Part shown: positions 1-5,759 of the stretch, one piece after another
Numbering within the stretch: the stretch's first letter is position 1
Layout: every line of letters starts with the position of its first letter
NCBI GenBank assembly: GCA_002413345.1
Contig: DHWU01000007.1
Span: 27,742 to 35,654 of the forward strand
Length of the DNA: 7,913 nt
Direction: 5' to 3'
Source of the DNA: Propionibacteriaceae bacterium UBA5174
GTDB lineage: Bacteria > Actinomycetota > Actinomycetes > Propionibacteriales > Propionibacteriaceae
Made by a program: the position numbers and the translations under genes
Notes under the pieces: model-generated
The model's input: the letters and a program-made list of their open reading frames with translations, nothing else
The model's database searches: none
What the model was told of the DNA's origin: nothing

Positions 1-30
1 GGCGCTCGAATCGTAAAAGGTTCGAGCGCC
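1..30. repeat. Perfect 10-base inverted repeat, possible terminator or operator
   Basis: The arms GGCGCTCGAA (1-10) and TTCGAGCGCC (21-30) are exact reverse complements around a 10-base A-rich centre. In RNA this would form a strong GC-rich stem. No T-run follows, so a classical Rho-independent terminator is not shown, although actinobacterial terminators often lack one. The arm centres are 20 bases apart, about two helical turns, so a protein-binding site is also possible. The repeat touches the window edge and could extend further left. Bases 31-188, up to the next gene, show nothing else I can support. Confidence 0.5.
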
Positions 31-188
31 CGTTCCAAGTTTGATCGGCGCCTAGCGGCGGCGACGAAGGCGTCGGTTGTCGGTTGGGTAGGCCTAGGCT
101 TTGGGGTCCTGAGTTGCGCGTGGTGGCTAGTCGATGAGCAATGATCAGCGCCGCAGCTACAAATCGCCACCGAATGGATCGAGATCTG

Positions 189-1226
189 ATGGATGAGAGC
201 AGCATCTTCGTCGGCATCGACTCAGGGGCGACGCGAACCAATGTGGTCATCACCTCCAGCGCGGATCTAGGGATCAGTGCAGATTATGAGGTGGCTGAAT
301 CCTTGAGTGGAGCGGTCAGCTCGAAGGCCTATCCAGGGGTGCTGCATAACATCTTGACGAGGGCAGATGCGGTGATCGCGGCGAGCGCCCCGGCCGAGGT
401 CAAGGCGTACCTATTCATCGGGGCGGCGGGCTTTTCGGTTGCGTCCCGAGCTGAGTTCGTGACGATCTTGCAGCAGGTTTGCCCAGATCATCTGGGTGGA
501 CGGATCGCCGCCGCGGGGGCGGCGAATGACGCGGTGAACCTGATCCTGGGCTCGCGCGCTGCTGCGGCAGTGATCGCAGGTACGGGCTCCAGTATCTTGC
601 TCGCCCCAAGGTCGGGGTATGTGCAGATTGGTGGTCATGACTGGGTTGCCTGTGACCAGGGTTCAGGATTTTGGATCGGCCTGACTGGTATCCGACAGGC
701 CTATAAGGATCTGGAGAGCGGCAGAGAATCGGCGTTGCTCGAGCGCCTCTATCTGGCCTACGGGGTTCAGCAGCACGACTCAGCGGCGCTGATCGAGAAG
801 GCCTATGGCTTGGCCGTCAATGACCAGTCGACCAAGCGCAGTATTGCCCGATTCGCCGCCTCGGTGTGTGCGGCTGCTGAGCTTGGCGATGTCGTGGCGC
901 AAAACATAGTAAAGGCCGAGGCTGAAGCTCTTGCCGACCTTCTGGCGGTCGGTCTGCGACGGCATTTCCTTGATGAAGAGTTGGCCGCTGGAATCACCGT
1001 GGTGCAGGCCGGAAGCGTGCTGGCAAATGAGTTCTACCGAGCAAGTTTCGAAAATCAATTGGAGATGCGACTGCGTTCTCCGAATCCGGCCACGGCCGCA
1101 TTGAACTGGAAGCGGGTTTGGACTGGCTTGGAGGCGGCCAGTCAACTTGCCCAAGATCTGGCAGCCGGAACATTGGACGTGACGAACAGCGAAGTGGCCT
1201 TCCGCCCAGTGGTGGTTAGGTTCTGA
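189..1226 (+). CDS. BadF/BadG/BcrA/BcrD-type ATPase, N-acetylglucosamine-kinase-like
   Basis: This is a cytoplasmic sugar-kinase-like ATPase of the ASKHA fold (345 aa from this start, normal for the family). Numbered from ATG 189, the phosphate-1 motif GIDSGATRTN is at 9-18, NDA with the probable catalytic Asp at 113-115, the phosphate-2 loop GTGSS at 131-135, and DQGSGFWIG at 156-164. That last motif is typical of N-acetylglucosamine kinase-like members. A glycine motif (AGSVLANEF) in the C-terminal third fits the adenosine-binding region. In-frame ATGs also occur at 141 and 174. I prefer 189 because it puts the phosphate-1 motif about 8 residues from the N-terminus, as usual, though none of the three has a good Shine-Dalgarno. 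The substrate cannot be told from sequence; an amino-sugar is the family default, and no activase partner of the benzoyl-CoA type is nearby. The gene converges on hypD with a 5-base gap. Confidence 0.85.
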   Translation: MDESSIFVGIDSGATRTNVVITSSADLGISADYEVAESLSGAVSSKAYPGVLHNILTRADAVIAASAPAEVKAYLFIGAAGFSVASRAEFVTILQQVCPDHLGGRIAAAGAANDAVNLILGSRAAAAVIAGTGSSILLAPRSGYVQIGGHDWVACDQGSGFWIGLTGIRQAYKDLESGRESALLERLYLAYGVQQHDSAALIEKAYGLAVNDQSTKRSIARFAASVCAAAELGDVVAQNIVKAEAEALADLLAVGLRRHFLDEELAAGITVVQAGSVLANEFYRASFENQLEMRLRSPNPATAALNWKRVWTGLEAASQLAQDLAAGTLDVTNSEVAFRPVVVRF

Positions 1227-1231
1227 GTGAT

Positions 1232-2383
1232 TCAGTCCTGGATGGCAACTGCTTGAGCTGTCGTCCGGTCAATCCGGCCGAAGTTGTAATAGGCCGCGCA
1301 GGCACCTTCTGGTGAGACCATGCAAGTGCCGATCGGAGTTGCCGGGGTACAGGCGGTGCCGAAGACCTGGCATTCCCAGGGCTTGATCCGTCCGGTCAGG
1401 ACTGCGCCACATTCGCAGGCAGCTGGGTCTTCGACTCGAACCCCTGGCACGGCGAACTTCGCCTCGGCATCCCAGGCGGAGTAGGCCGGTGAGATACCCA
1501 GACCAGATTTGGGAATCCAGCCGAGCCCCCGCCATTCGAAGGTCTCCCTCAGCGTGAAAGTGCGTCCCATTAGGGCCAAAGCAGCCTTGTTGCCAACCGG
1601 ACGTACCACTCGGGCGTACTGGTTGCCGACTGATGCTTTCCCGATCGCGACATCGCCGCTGACGAACTGTTCGCCGATCATTGCGATTGCCTGCAAAATG
1701 TCCAACGGTTCGAAGCCGGTCACAACCACCGGCAGATTGAACTCGCCTGGCAAGAACTCGAACGCATCGGTTCCGATGACCGCGGCGACGTGGCCCGGAC
1801 CGATGAAGGCGTCGACCCGGGTCTGGCCGCCGTTGACGATTGCCCGCAGCGGCGGCTCGATGGTGACGTGGTTGGAAAACACCGAAAAGTTGGTGACGTT
1901 CTCGATTCGAGCCCGTTCCAAGGTCACCGCAGTGGACGGCGCAGTGGTTTCGAACCCGACCGCGAAGAAGACCACCTCAGCCTCGGGGTTCTGCTGGGCG
2001 ATCTTCAGTGCGTCCAGAGGTGAATAAACAAAGCGGACGTCGGCACCGGCGGCGCGCACATCAAGTAGCGATTGCCCAGCCGAGCCCGGCACCCGCATCA
2101 TGTCGCCGAAAGTGGTCAGAATCACGCCCGGCTGACGCGCCAACCACATGGCGTCGTCGACCCGTCCCATTGGGATCACGCACACCGGGCAGCCCGGCCC
2201 ATGGATCAGCTCGATGGATTCAGGCAGCAAATGTTCAAGCCCATGACGGTAAATGGTGTGGGTGTGCCCGCCGCAGATCTCCATCACCGCAATTGGGCGA
2301 TCCAACTTGGCTGCCTGCGCTTCAATGGTGGCCAGCAGTGCCTTGGCGGCAGCCGGATCGCGGTATTCGTCGACGTACTTCAC
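1232..2383 (-). CDS. hypD: HypD, iron-sulfur scaffold protein for [NiFe]-hydrogenase Fe(CN)2CO assembly
   Basis: HypD works with HypC in the cytoplasm as the scaffold on which iron receives two cyanides and CO before transfer to the hydrogenase large subunit. The 383-aa length is normal. Visible motifs are CGGHTH with Cys37 (37-42), GPGCPVCV with Cys65 and Cys68 (62-69), and TFGDMMRVPGS, matching the essential cysteines known from E. coli HypD (Cys41, Cys69, Cys72). The C-terminal 65 residues hold a further set of cysteines (ACECG, WEC, TAC, GTCMV, GAC) that includes the ligands of the 4Fe-4S cluster in this family. The start is GTG at 2383, inside the end of hypC, with a GTGA overlap (2380-2383). 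This implies translational coupling and a hypCD operon. No frame damage is seen. The gene ends 5 bases from the convergent kinase-like gene, without an obvious terminator. Confidence 0.97.
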   Translation of the reverse strand: MKYVDEYRDPAAAKALLATIEAQAAKLDRPIAVMEICGGHTHTIYRHGLEHLLPESIELIHGPGCPVCVIPMGRVDDAMWLARQPGVILTTFGDMMRVPGSAGQSLLDVRAAGADVRFVYSPLDALKIAQQNPEAEVVFFAVGFETTAPSTAVTLERARIENVTNFSVFSNHVTIEPPLRAIVNGGQTRVDAFIGPGHVAAVIGTDAFEFLPGEFNLPVVVTGFEPLDILQAIAMIGEQFVSGDVAIGKASVGNQYARVVRPVGNKAALALMGRTFTLRETFEWRGLGWIPKSGLGISPAYSAWDAEAKFAVPGVRVEDPAACECGAVLTGRIKPWECQVFGTACTPATPIGTCMVSPEGACAAYYNFGRIDRTTAQAVAIQD

Positions 2384-2655
2384 TCGATTGCCGATCCGGA
2401 GAACGACTCCAACTCGTCTTCGAAGGTGTTGTTACCCAAGCGCTTGATCTGGTCGAGAGTGGCCGCGGCTTCGTCGGCATCGATCTTGCTCAACGCGAAA
2501 CCGACATGGACCAGAACCCAGTCGCCGACCGTCAGCGCTTCGTCGAGAAGCAGATCAGTCGAAACCACCCGCTCGACTCCGCTGATCGCAACCCGCGCCC
2601 GAGGAATCTCCTGGTCAGGGATCGCCACCACTTCAGCGGGAATACCCAAGCACAT
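2380..2655 (-). CDS. hypC: HypC/HupF family hydrogenase maturation chaperone
   Basis: HypC is a small chaperone that binds HypD during Fe(CN)2CO assembly and then delivers the iron centre to the hydrogenase large-subunit precursor. The protein has 91 residues, the usual size, and begins MCLGIPAEVV. Cys2, exposed after removal of the initiator Met, is the essential residue of the family. The middle part VGDWVLVHVGFALSKID is also typical of the OB-like HypC fold. The ATG start at 2655 is supported by AGGAG about 7 bases upstream on the minus strand (within 2656-2668). It is the first gene of the hypC-hypD pair and reads leftward out of the intergenic region at 2656-2775. Confidence 0.97.
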   Translation of the reverse strand: MCLGIPAEVVAIPDQEIPRARVAISGVERVVSTDLLLDEALTVGDWVLVHVGFALSKIDADEAAATLDQIKRLGNNTFEDELESFSGSAIE

Positions 2656-2673
2656 GTGCTCTCCTAGCTTTGG

Positions 2674-2687
2674 CCGACAGTCGTCGG
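2674..2687. promoter_or_regulatory. Small inverted repeat in the hypC/membrane-protein intergenic region
   Basis: CCGAC (2674-2678) and GTCGG (2683-2687) are a perfect 5-base inverted repeat around 4 bases. The site lies 18 bases upstream of hypC and just upstream of the TATCAT box for the opposite gene, so it could be an operator serving both directions. With arms this short, chance is a real alternative. Confidence 0.25.
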
Positions 2688-2692
2688 TGCCT

Positions 2693-2702
2693 GGCTATCA
2701 TG
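2693..2702 (+). promoter_or_regulatory. Putative -10 region (TATCAT) for the membrane-protein gene
   Basis: GGCTATCATG contains TATCAT (2696-2701), one mismatch from the TATAAT consensus, about 75 bases upstream of the ATG at 2776. The identical 10-mer occurs upstream of hypE at 3492-3501. A convincing -35 box at 16-18 bases is not visible. Confidence 0.35.
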
Positions 2703-2727
2703 GCTCTCGAATGGGGCTTAGCGCTAG

Positions 2728-2743
2728 CCGGAGTGATGTCCGG
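2728..2743. repeat. Short inverted repeat in the presumed 5' leader
   Basis: CCGGA (2728-2732) and TCCGG (2739-2743) pair perfectly around 6 bases. Directly before it lies the 8-base palindrome TAGCGCTA (2719-2726). If transcription starts just after the TATCAT box, both lie in the untranslated leader of the membrane-protein gene and could form small hairpins or binding sites. Function is unknown. Confidence 0.25.
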
Positions 2744-2775
2744 TCCGAATGAAGTGCGCTCCAGCGGGGGTGGCG

Positions 2776-3471
2776 ATGCGGTACGGCAGGCTGGAAATCA
2801 CAGTCGGAGAGCGCTGCACTGACCTAGTGCGCCCGCCCGCTTTCCGATCCGCTGATGGCCTACCCAAAGAACTCATCGACCAAGTTCAGTCAGCGATTCA
2901 ACATGGCTACGCAGTCGAGACCAAGACCACCCGGAGCACCAAACTAATGAGTGTCCCGATCGTGGCAGCGGCTTCAATTGGAATCGCTGCACTGGTGTTC
3001 GGTCTCGGTTTCTTGAACCGACTGAGTCTGCTGTTGATCCTGGTGCCGTGGCTATTCCTGATTCCGGCAGTGAGCCCGAATCGAATCGGCGGGCGCAGCG
3101 TCTATTCACTCAGCGGACGCCGAGTTGCGGGCAAGGGGCGCACGTCCACCCAGCTGTGGCAGCAGGCGCTGACGGAAGTGGACGCCGGTCAGCGCGCTGA
3201 CGCTGAACTGCCTGCGTTGCACACCGCGTTACTGAAGGTTGCAAATGCCGAGGACAAAGTGAATCGGTTGGTTTCTCGCCGGCGTTATGAACTCGATCAA
3301 AGCCAAGCCGATCTTGCTCGCGTTGACCTAGCCGCAGCACTGGCGAAAGCCAGAGAGCTGATGGGTTTGCCAGCCTTAGGGGCAGCGCCGGCGCCGTATC
3401 TGGCCAACCGCTGGGCCGACACGGCCGACCTGCCGACACCCGATCCGGCAAACCCGGACCAACTTCGCTAA
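2776..3471 (+). CDS. Uncharacterised protein with a two-helix membrane hairpin
   Basis: I do not recognise a family. From ATG 2776 the protein has 231 aa. Residues 1-57 are soluble. Two hydrophobic helices follow at about 58-80 and 83-99, joined by a tight NR turn. Basic residues flank the hairpin on both sides (R53 and K56; R103 and then RRVAGKGR), so both ends probably face the cytoplasm. Residues about 140-200 are predicted by eye to be helical, rich in Ala, Leu and charged residues, perhaps a short coiled coil. The tail is Pro/Ala-rich. I chose 2776 because a G-rich stretch (2766-2770) sits 5 bases upstream; an earlier in-frame ATG at 2749 has no ribosome site, and a GTG at 2770 is also possible. 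The gene sits between hypC (divergent) and hypE (same strand), 94 bases before hypE. A role in hydrogenase assembly is only guilt by association. Confidence 0.75.
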   Translation: MRYGRLEITVGERCTDLVRPPAFRSADGLPKELIDQVQSAIQHGYAVETKTTRSTKLMSVPIVAAASIGIAALVFGLGFLNRLSLLLILVPWLFLIPAVSPNRIGGRSVYSLSGRRVAGKGRTSTQLWQQALTEVDAGQRADAELPALHTALLKVANAEDKVNRLVSRRRYELDQSQADLARVDLAAALAKARELMGLPALGAAPAPYLANRWADTADLPTPDPANPDQLR

Positions 3472-3491
3472 CTGGTTGCTCGCCTAACCAC

Positions 3492-3501
3492 GGCTATCAT
3501 G
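3492..3501 (+). promoter_or_regulatory. Putative -10 region (TATCAT) for hypE
   Basis: The same GGCTATCATG 10-mer as at 2693-2702 lies here, with TATCAT at 3495-3500, 66 bases before the hypE ATG and after the preceding stop codon. TGGTTG (3473-3478) lies 16 bases upstream as a weak -35 candidate. It suggests that hypE has its own promoter as well as any read-through. Confidence 0.4.
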
Positions 3502-3565
3502 ACCGCCGACGAGGGTTTGTGCCCAGGCCGCAGCCCCGTCGCTTGCTGACTGAGTGGAGCGCAAG

Positions 3566-4669
3566 ATGGATCCCAAGAATCGTCTCAACGATGACGAGGC
3601 ACTGGTGAACGCCCGGATCGAGCAGGTGCGGGCTCGTCGTCCCAAACTCACTGATGAACACGTCACTTTGGCCCACGGAGCCGGTGGCAAGGCCTCCGCA
3701 GCGTTGGTGGATTCGGTCTTCCTAGATGGCTACGGAAATGACGTTCTCGCTGAGCTGGGGGACGCTGGCGTTGTGGGCCTGGCTGAGTTGGCCGACGGTG
3801 CCAGGTTGGCGATGTCCACCGACTCCTATGTGGTTTCCCCGATCAGGTTTCCCGGCGGCTCGATCGGTGAATTGGCCGTAAACGGAACGGTCAACGACCT
3901 GGCCGTCTCCGGCGCGGTGCCCGCCGCGATTTCGGCGGCTTTCGTGATCGAAGAGGGTTTGAGCGTGCAGACTCTGCGCCAGGAAGTGGCGGCGATGCGA
4001 GCCGCTGCTGAGGCGGCAGGGGTGCGGATCGTTACCGGCGATACCAAAGTGGTACCTCGCGGGGCGGCCGATCAGCTGTTCATCACTACCGCGGGCGTTG
4101 GTGTGGTGCCAGCCGGTCGAGTGTTGGGGGCCGCCCAGGTGCAGCGCGGCGACAAGATTCTGCTTTCCGGCGCGATCGCCGACCACGGCATGGCAGTGAT
4201 GCTGGCCCGTGGTGACTTGGCCATTGATGCGCCGATTCAATCCGATACTCGTGCGGTCAATCACCTGACCGAAGCCCTCTTGGCTGCCGCGCCGAACACC
4301 CGCTGGATGCGCGATGCCACCCGCGGCGGGTTGGGCACGGTGCTCAATGAGTTGGCCCAGGCCACTGGGCTTGGCGTGGTCGTCGAGGACGAGGCCGTGC
4401 GCGTCCACGACATGACTCGAGGTGCCTGCGACATGCTCGGCATCGATCCGCTCTATGTGGCCAACGAGGGAACCTTTGTGGCGGTGGTGCCCGCTGACGA
4501 AGCTGAGGTGGCGTTGGCGGCAGTGCAGGCGCTACCCGGTGGCGAAGAAGCTACCTTGGTGGGCCGGATCGTGGTCGAACCGGCCGCTGCGGTAGTTCTG
4601 GTCACCGGCTTCGGCGGCACCCGGATGGTCGACATGCTCGTCGGCGATCCGCTGCCGCGGATCTGCTGA
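3566..4669 (+). CDS. hypE: HypE, carbamoyl-dehydratase for [NiFe]-hydrogenase cyanide ligand synthesis
   Basis: HypE carries a carbamoyl group placed by HypF on its C-terminal cysteine and dehydrates it with ATP to a thiocyanate, the source of the active-site cyanides. The protein has 367 aa. It shows HGAGGKAS (37-44), STDS (84-87), the PurM/AIR-synthase-like VNGTVNDLAV (105-114), VTGDTKVV (156-163), ADHGMAVM (205-212) and DATRGGLG (250-257), and it ends in PRIC, with the acceptor Cys367 as the last residue. The ATG at 3566 has GGAG (3556-3559) 6 bases upstream; an in-frame GTG at 3554 would overlap this site and is less likely. About 30 residues precede the core, an extension I associate with actinobacterial HypE proteins. 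Nothing is broken. The 92-aa gene starts 40 bases downstream and is probably co-transcribed. Confidence 0.97.
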   Translation: MDPKNRLNDDEALVNARIEQVRARRPKLTDEHVTLAHGAGGKASAALVDSVFLDGYGNDVLAELGDAGVVGLAELADGARLAMSTDSYVVSPIRFPGGSIGELAVNGTVNDLAVSGAVPAAISAAFVIEEGLSVQTLRQEVAAMRAAAEAAGVRIVTGDTKVVPRGAADQLFITTAGVGVVPAGRVLGAAQVQRGDKILLSGAIADHGMAVMLARGDLAIDAPIQSDTRAVNHLTEALLAAAPNTRWMRDATRGGLGTVLNELAQATGLGVVVEDEAVRVHDMTRGACDMLGIDPLYVANEGTFVAVVPADEAEVALAAVQALPGGEEATLVGRIVVEPAAAVVLVTGFGGTRMVDMLVGDPLPRIC

Positions 4670-4709
4670 ACTGAGCTGGCGCTGGCGTTCAACGTCGAAG
4701 GGGCAAACC

Positions 4710-4988
4710 ATGGCTGAGTCGACGGTGTGGGTCTTTGTTGCACCTGAGGCGACCTTTCCCTCAGGGGTGTTTGGCTCCCTGGAGCAAGCCGACCAGTGGA
4801 TTGCGAAGAACCAGTTGTCGGGAGTGCTGACCGAGTACCCGGTGGGAGTCGGCGTTTATGACTGGGCCGTGACACGAGGCGTGTTCACGCCAAGACCAGG
4901 CAAGGTGATCGACGCCGCCTTCGTTGGCCGCTTCACCTCCGCGGCGATGCTGCACTTCCACTACGAGGATGGAGTCCGCACGGCCTGA
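4710..4988 (+). CDS. Small DUF7710-like conserved protein
   Basis: This 92-aa soluble protein has no signal peptide or membrane segment. Its pattern recalls the DUF7710 family of small proteins: an N-terminal strand VWVFVAPEATFPSGVF, a helix with DQWI, then LSGVLTEYPVGVGVYDWAV, VFTPRP, and a closing FVGRFTSA with HFHYEDG. This is from memory, so the family name is tentative. The biochemical role of such proteins is unknown. The ATG at 4710 has GAAGGGG (4697-4703) 6 bases upstream, a good ribosome site. The gene follows hypE by 40 bases on the same strand with no terminator between them, and an inverted repeat begins right after its stop. This suggests a hypE operon ending here. Aromatic and His residues cluster at the C-terminus (HFHYED), but I see no catalytic signature. 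Confidence 0.85.
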   Translation: MAESTVWVFVAPEATFPSGVFGSLEQADQWIAKNQLSGVLTEYPVGVGVYDWAVTRGVFTPRPGKVIDAAFVGRFTSAAMLHFHYEDGVRTA

Positions 4989-5018
4989 CTGCCCGACCGA
5001 GGTGGCTGTTGCGGGCAG
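4989..5018 (+). terminator. Hairpin immediately after the 92-aa gene, possible terminator
   Basis: CTGCCCG (4989-4995) and CGGGCAG (5012-5018) are perfect complements with a 16-base loop. The first arm begins at the base after the TGA stop. The stem is GC-rich but no T-run follows, so termination is plausible rather than shown. It separates the hypE group from the pentapeptide gene. Confidence 0.4.
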
Positions 5019-5042
5019 CGCGAGTCTGTCGGTCACGGCGAC

Positions 5043-5048
5043 TAGGGT
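5043..5048 (+). promoter_or_regulatory. Possible -10 box of a leaderless promoter
   Basis: TAGGGT (5043-5048) fits the TANNNT form of the -10 box and ends 6 bases before the ATG at 5055. That spacing would start transcription at or next to the start codon. It fits the lack of a Shine-Dalgarno in the 20 bases upstream, and leaderless mRNAs are common in actinobacteria. No clear -35 box is visible. Confidence 0.35.
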
Positions 5049-5054
5049 TCGGGC

Positions 5055-5726
5055 ATGGCAACCCGTCCCTCGAACACCGTGGCGCCGAAACTCAGTTCGG
5101 TGAGGCTCGGTGAGTTGCGCGCGATTTTGCCAGGAGAGTTCGCCTTGGTCGACGGCGATGACCTGGACGGTATCGAGCTGGTCGGCGAAGAGTTCGACGA
5201 GGTGCGGTGGGACGGCCGGCGCCGCCTGGATGCGTCCCGACTGGACGAGGTCAAGTTGGGACGCTGGCGGGCCAGGGGATCGGCCTTCTTTGATTCGAGG
5301 TTGAATCAACTCGATGTGCTTTCGTTGTTGGCACCCGAATCTGGCTGGCGCGATGTTGCCGTCCAGGCCAGTCGGATCGGAGCCGCTGAACTGCATCAGG
5401 CCAACCTGCGCCGGGTGACTTTCGCCGGCTGCAAGCTGGGCTACGTAAACCTGCGCGACGCCGATCTGGCAGATGTGGCCTTCACCGACTGCCTGATCGA
5501 GGACCTCGACCTGATGCGTGCCAAAGCGAAACGGGTTTCGCTATCCGGGTGCCGGATCCAACGCCTCGAACTGAGCCACAGCCGACTTGAAGATTTCGAC
5601 CTGCGTGGCGCCACCTTCGCTGATGTTGCCGGGCTGGAAGGCCTGCGGGGGGCAACCGTTTCCACTGATCAGCTCTTCGATCTGGCTCCGATCATGGCCG
5701 CCCGGCTCGGCCTGCGAGTGGAATGA
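5055..5726 (+). CDS. Pentapeptide-repeat protein
   Basis: The 223-aa protein lacks a signal peptide or membrane helix and is probably cytoplasmic. Residues about 101-190 fall into clean 20-residue rows (starting at 101, 121, 141, 161 and 181), each four pentapeptides long, as in the A(D/N)LXX right-handed square beta-helix. Examples are AAELHQANLRR and VNLRDADLADVAF. A weaker repeat block lies at about 36-88 (LDGIELVGEEFDEV, LDASRLDEVKL), separated by a non-repeat insert at 89-100. Cys126, Cys146 and Cys166 fall at the same position in successive coils. Known members with defined roles include DNA-mimic gyrase-protecting proteins, but most have no known function and this one cannot be assigned. 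The ATG at 5055 is preceded by a possible leaderless promoter. The gene ends 33 bases from the convergent membrane-protein gene. Confidence 0.85.
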   Translation: MATRPSNTVAPKLSSVRLGELRAILPGEFALVDGDDLDGIELVGEEFDEVRWDGRRRLDASRLDEVKLGRWRARGSAFFDSRLNQLDVLSLLAPESGWRDVAVQASRIGAAELHQANLRRVTFAGCKLGYVNLRDADLADVAFTDCLIEDLDLMRAKAKRVSLSGCRIQRLELSHSRLEDFDLRGATFADVAGLEGLRGATVSTDQLFDLAPIMAARLGLRVE

Positions 5727-5759
5727 GCCAAATACTTTGCGACCGATGAGCTGGGCGAG

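Noticed and set aside
1..40. GGTTCGA at 19-25 as the T-arm of a tRNA
   Set aside because: The bases after the loop do not fit the tRNA T-stem pattern. The segment is fully explained by the 10-base inverted repeat, and no acceptor or anticodon arms can be built.
134..196. 20-codon open frame (ATG 134 to TGA 194-196) overlapping the start of the kinase-like gene, as a leader peptide
   Set aside because: It has no ribosome site, no repeated regulatory codons and no attenuator-like hairpin, so it is easily explained by chance.
1509..2667. Long plus-strand open frames (up to about 220 codons) opposite hypD and hypC
   Set aside because: They lie antisense to strongly supported hyp genes, have Arg/Pro/Ser-rich shadow composition and show no recognisable domain.
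3722..4408. 228-codon minus-strand open frame inside hypE
   Set aside because: It is antisense to an intact hypE whose motifs are conserved end to end, and its His/Gly/Arg-rich composition is typical of a GC-rich shadow frame.
4761..5396. 211-codon minus-strand open frame across the 92-aa gene and the pentapeptide gene
   Set aside because: It overlaps two better supported genes on the other strand and has no family features.
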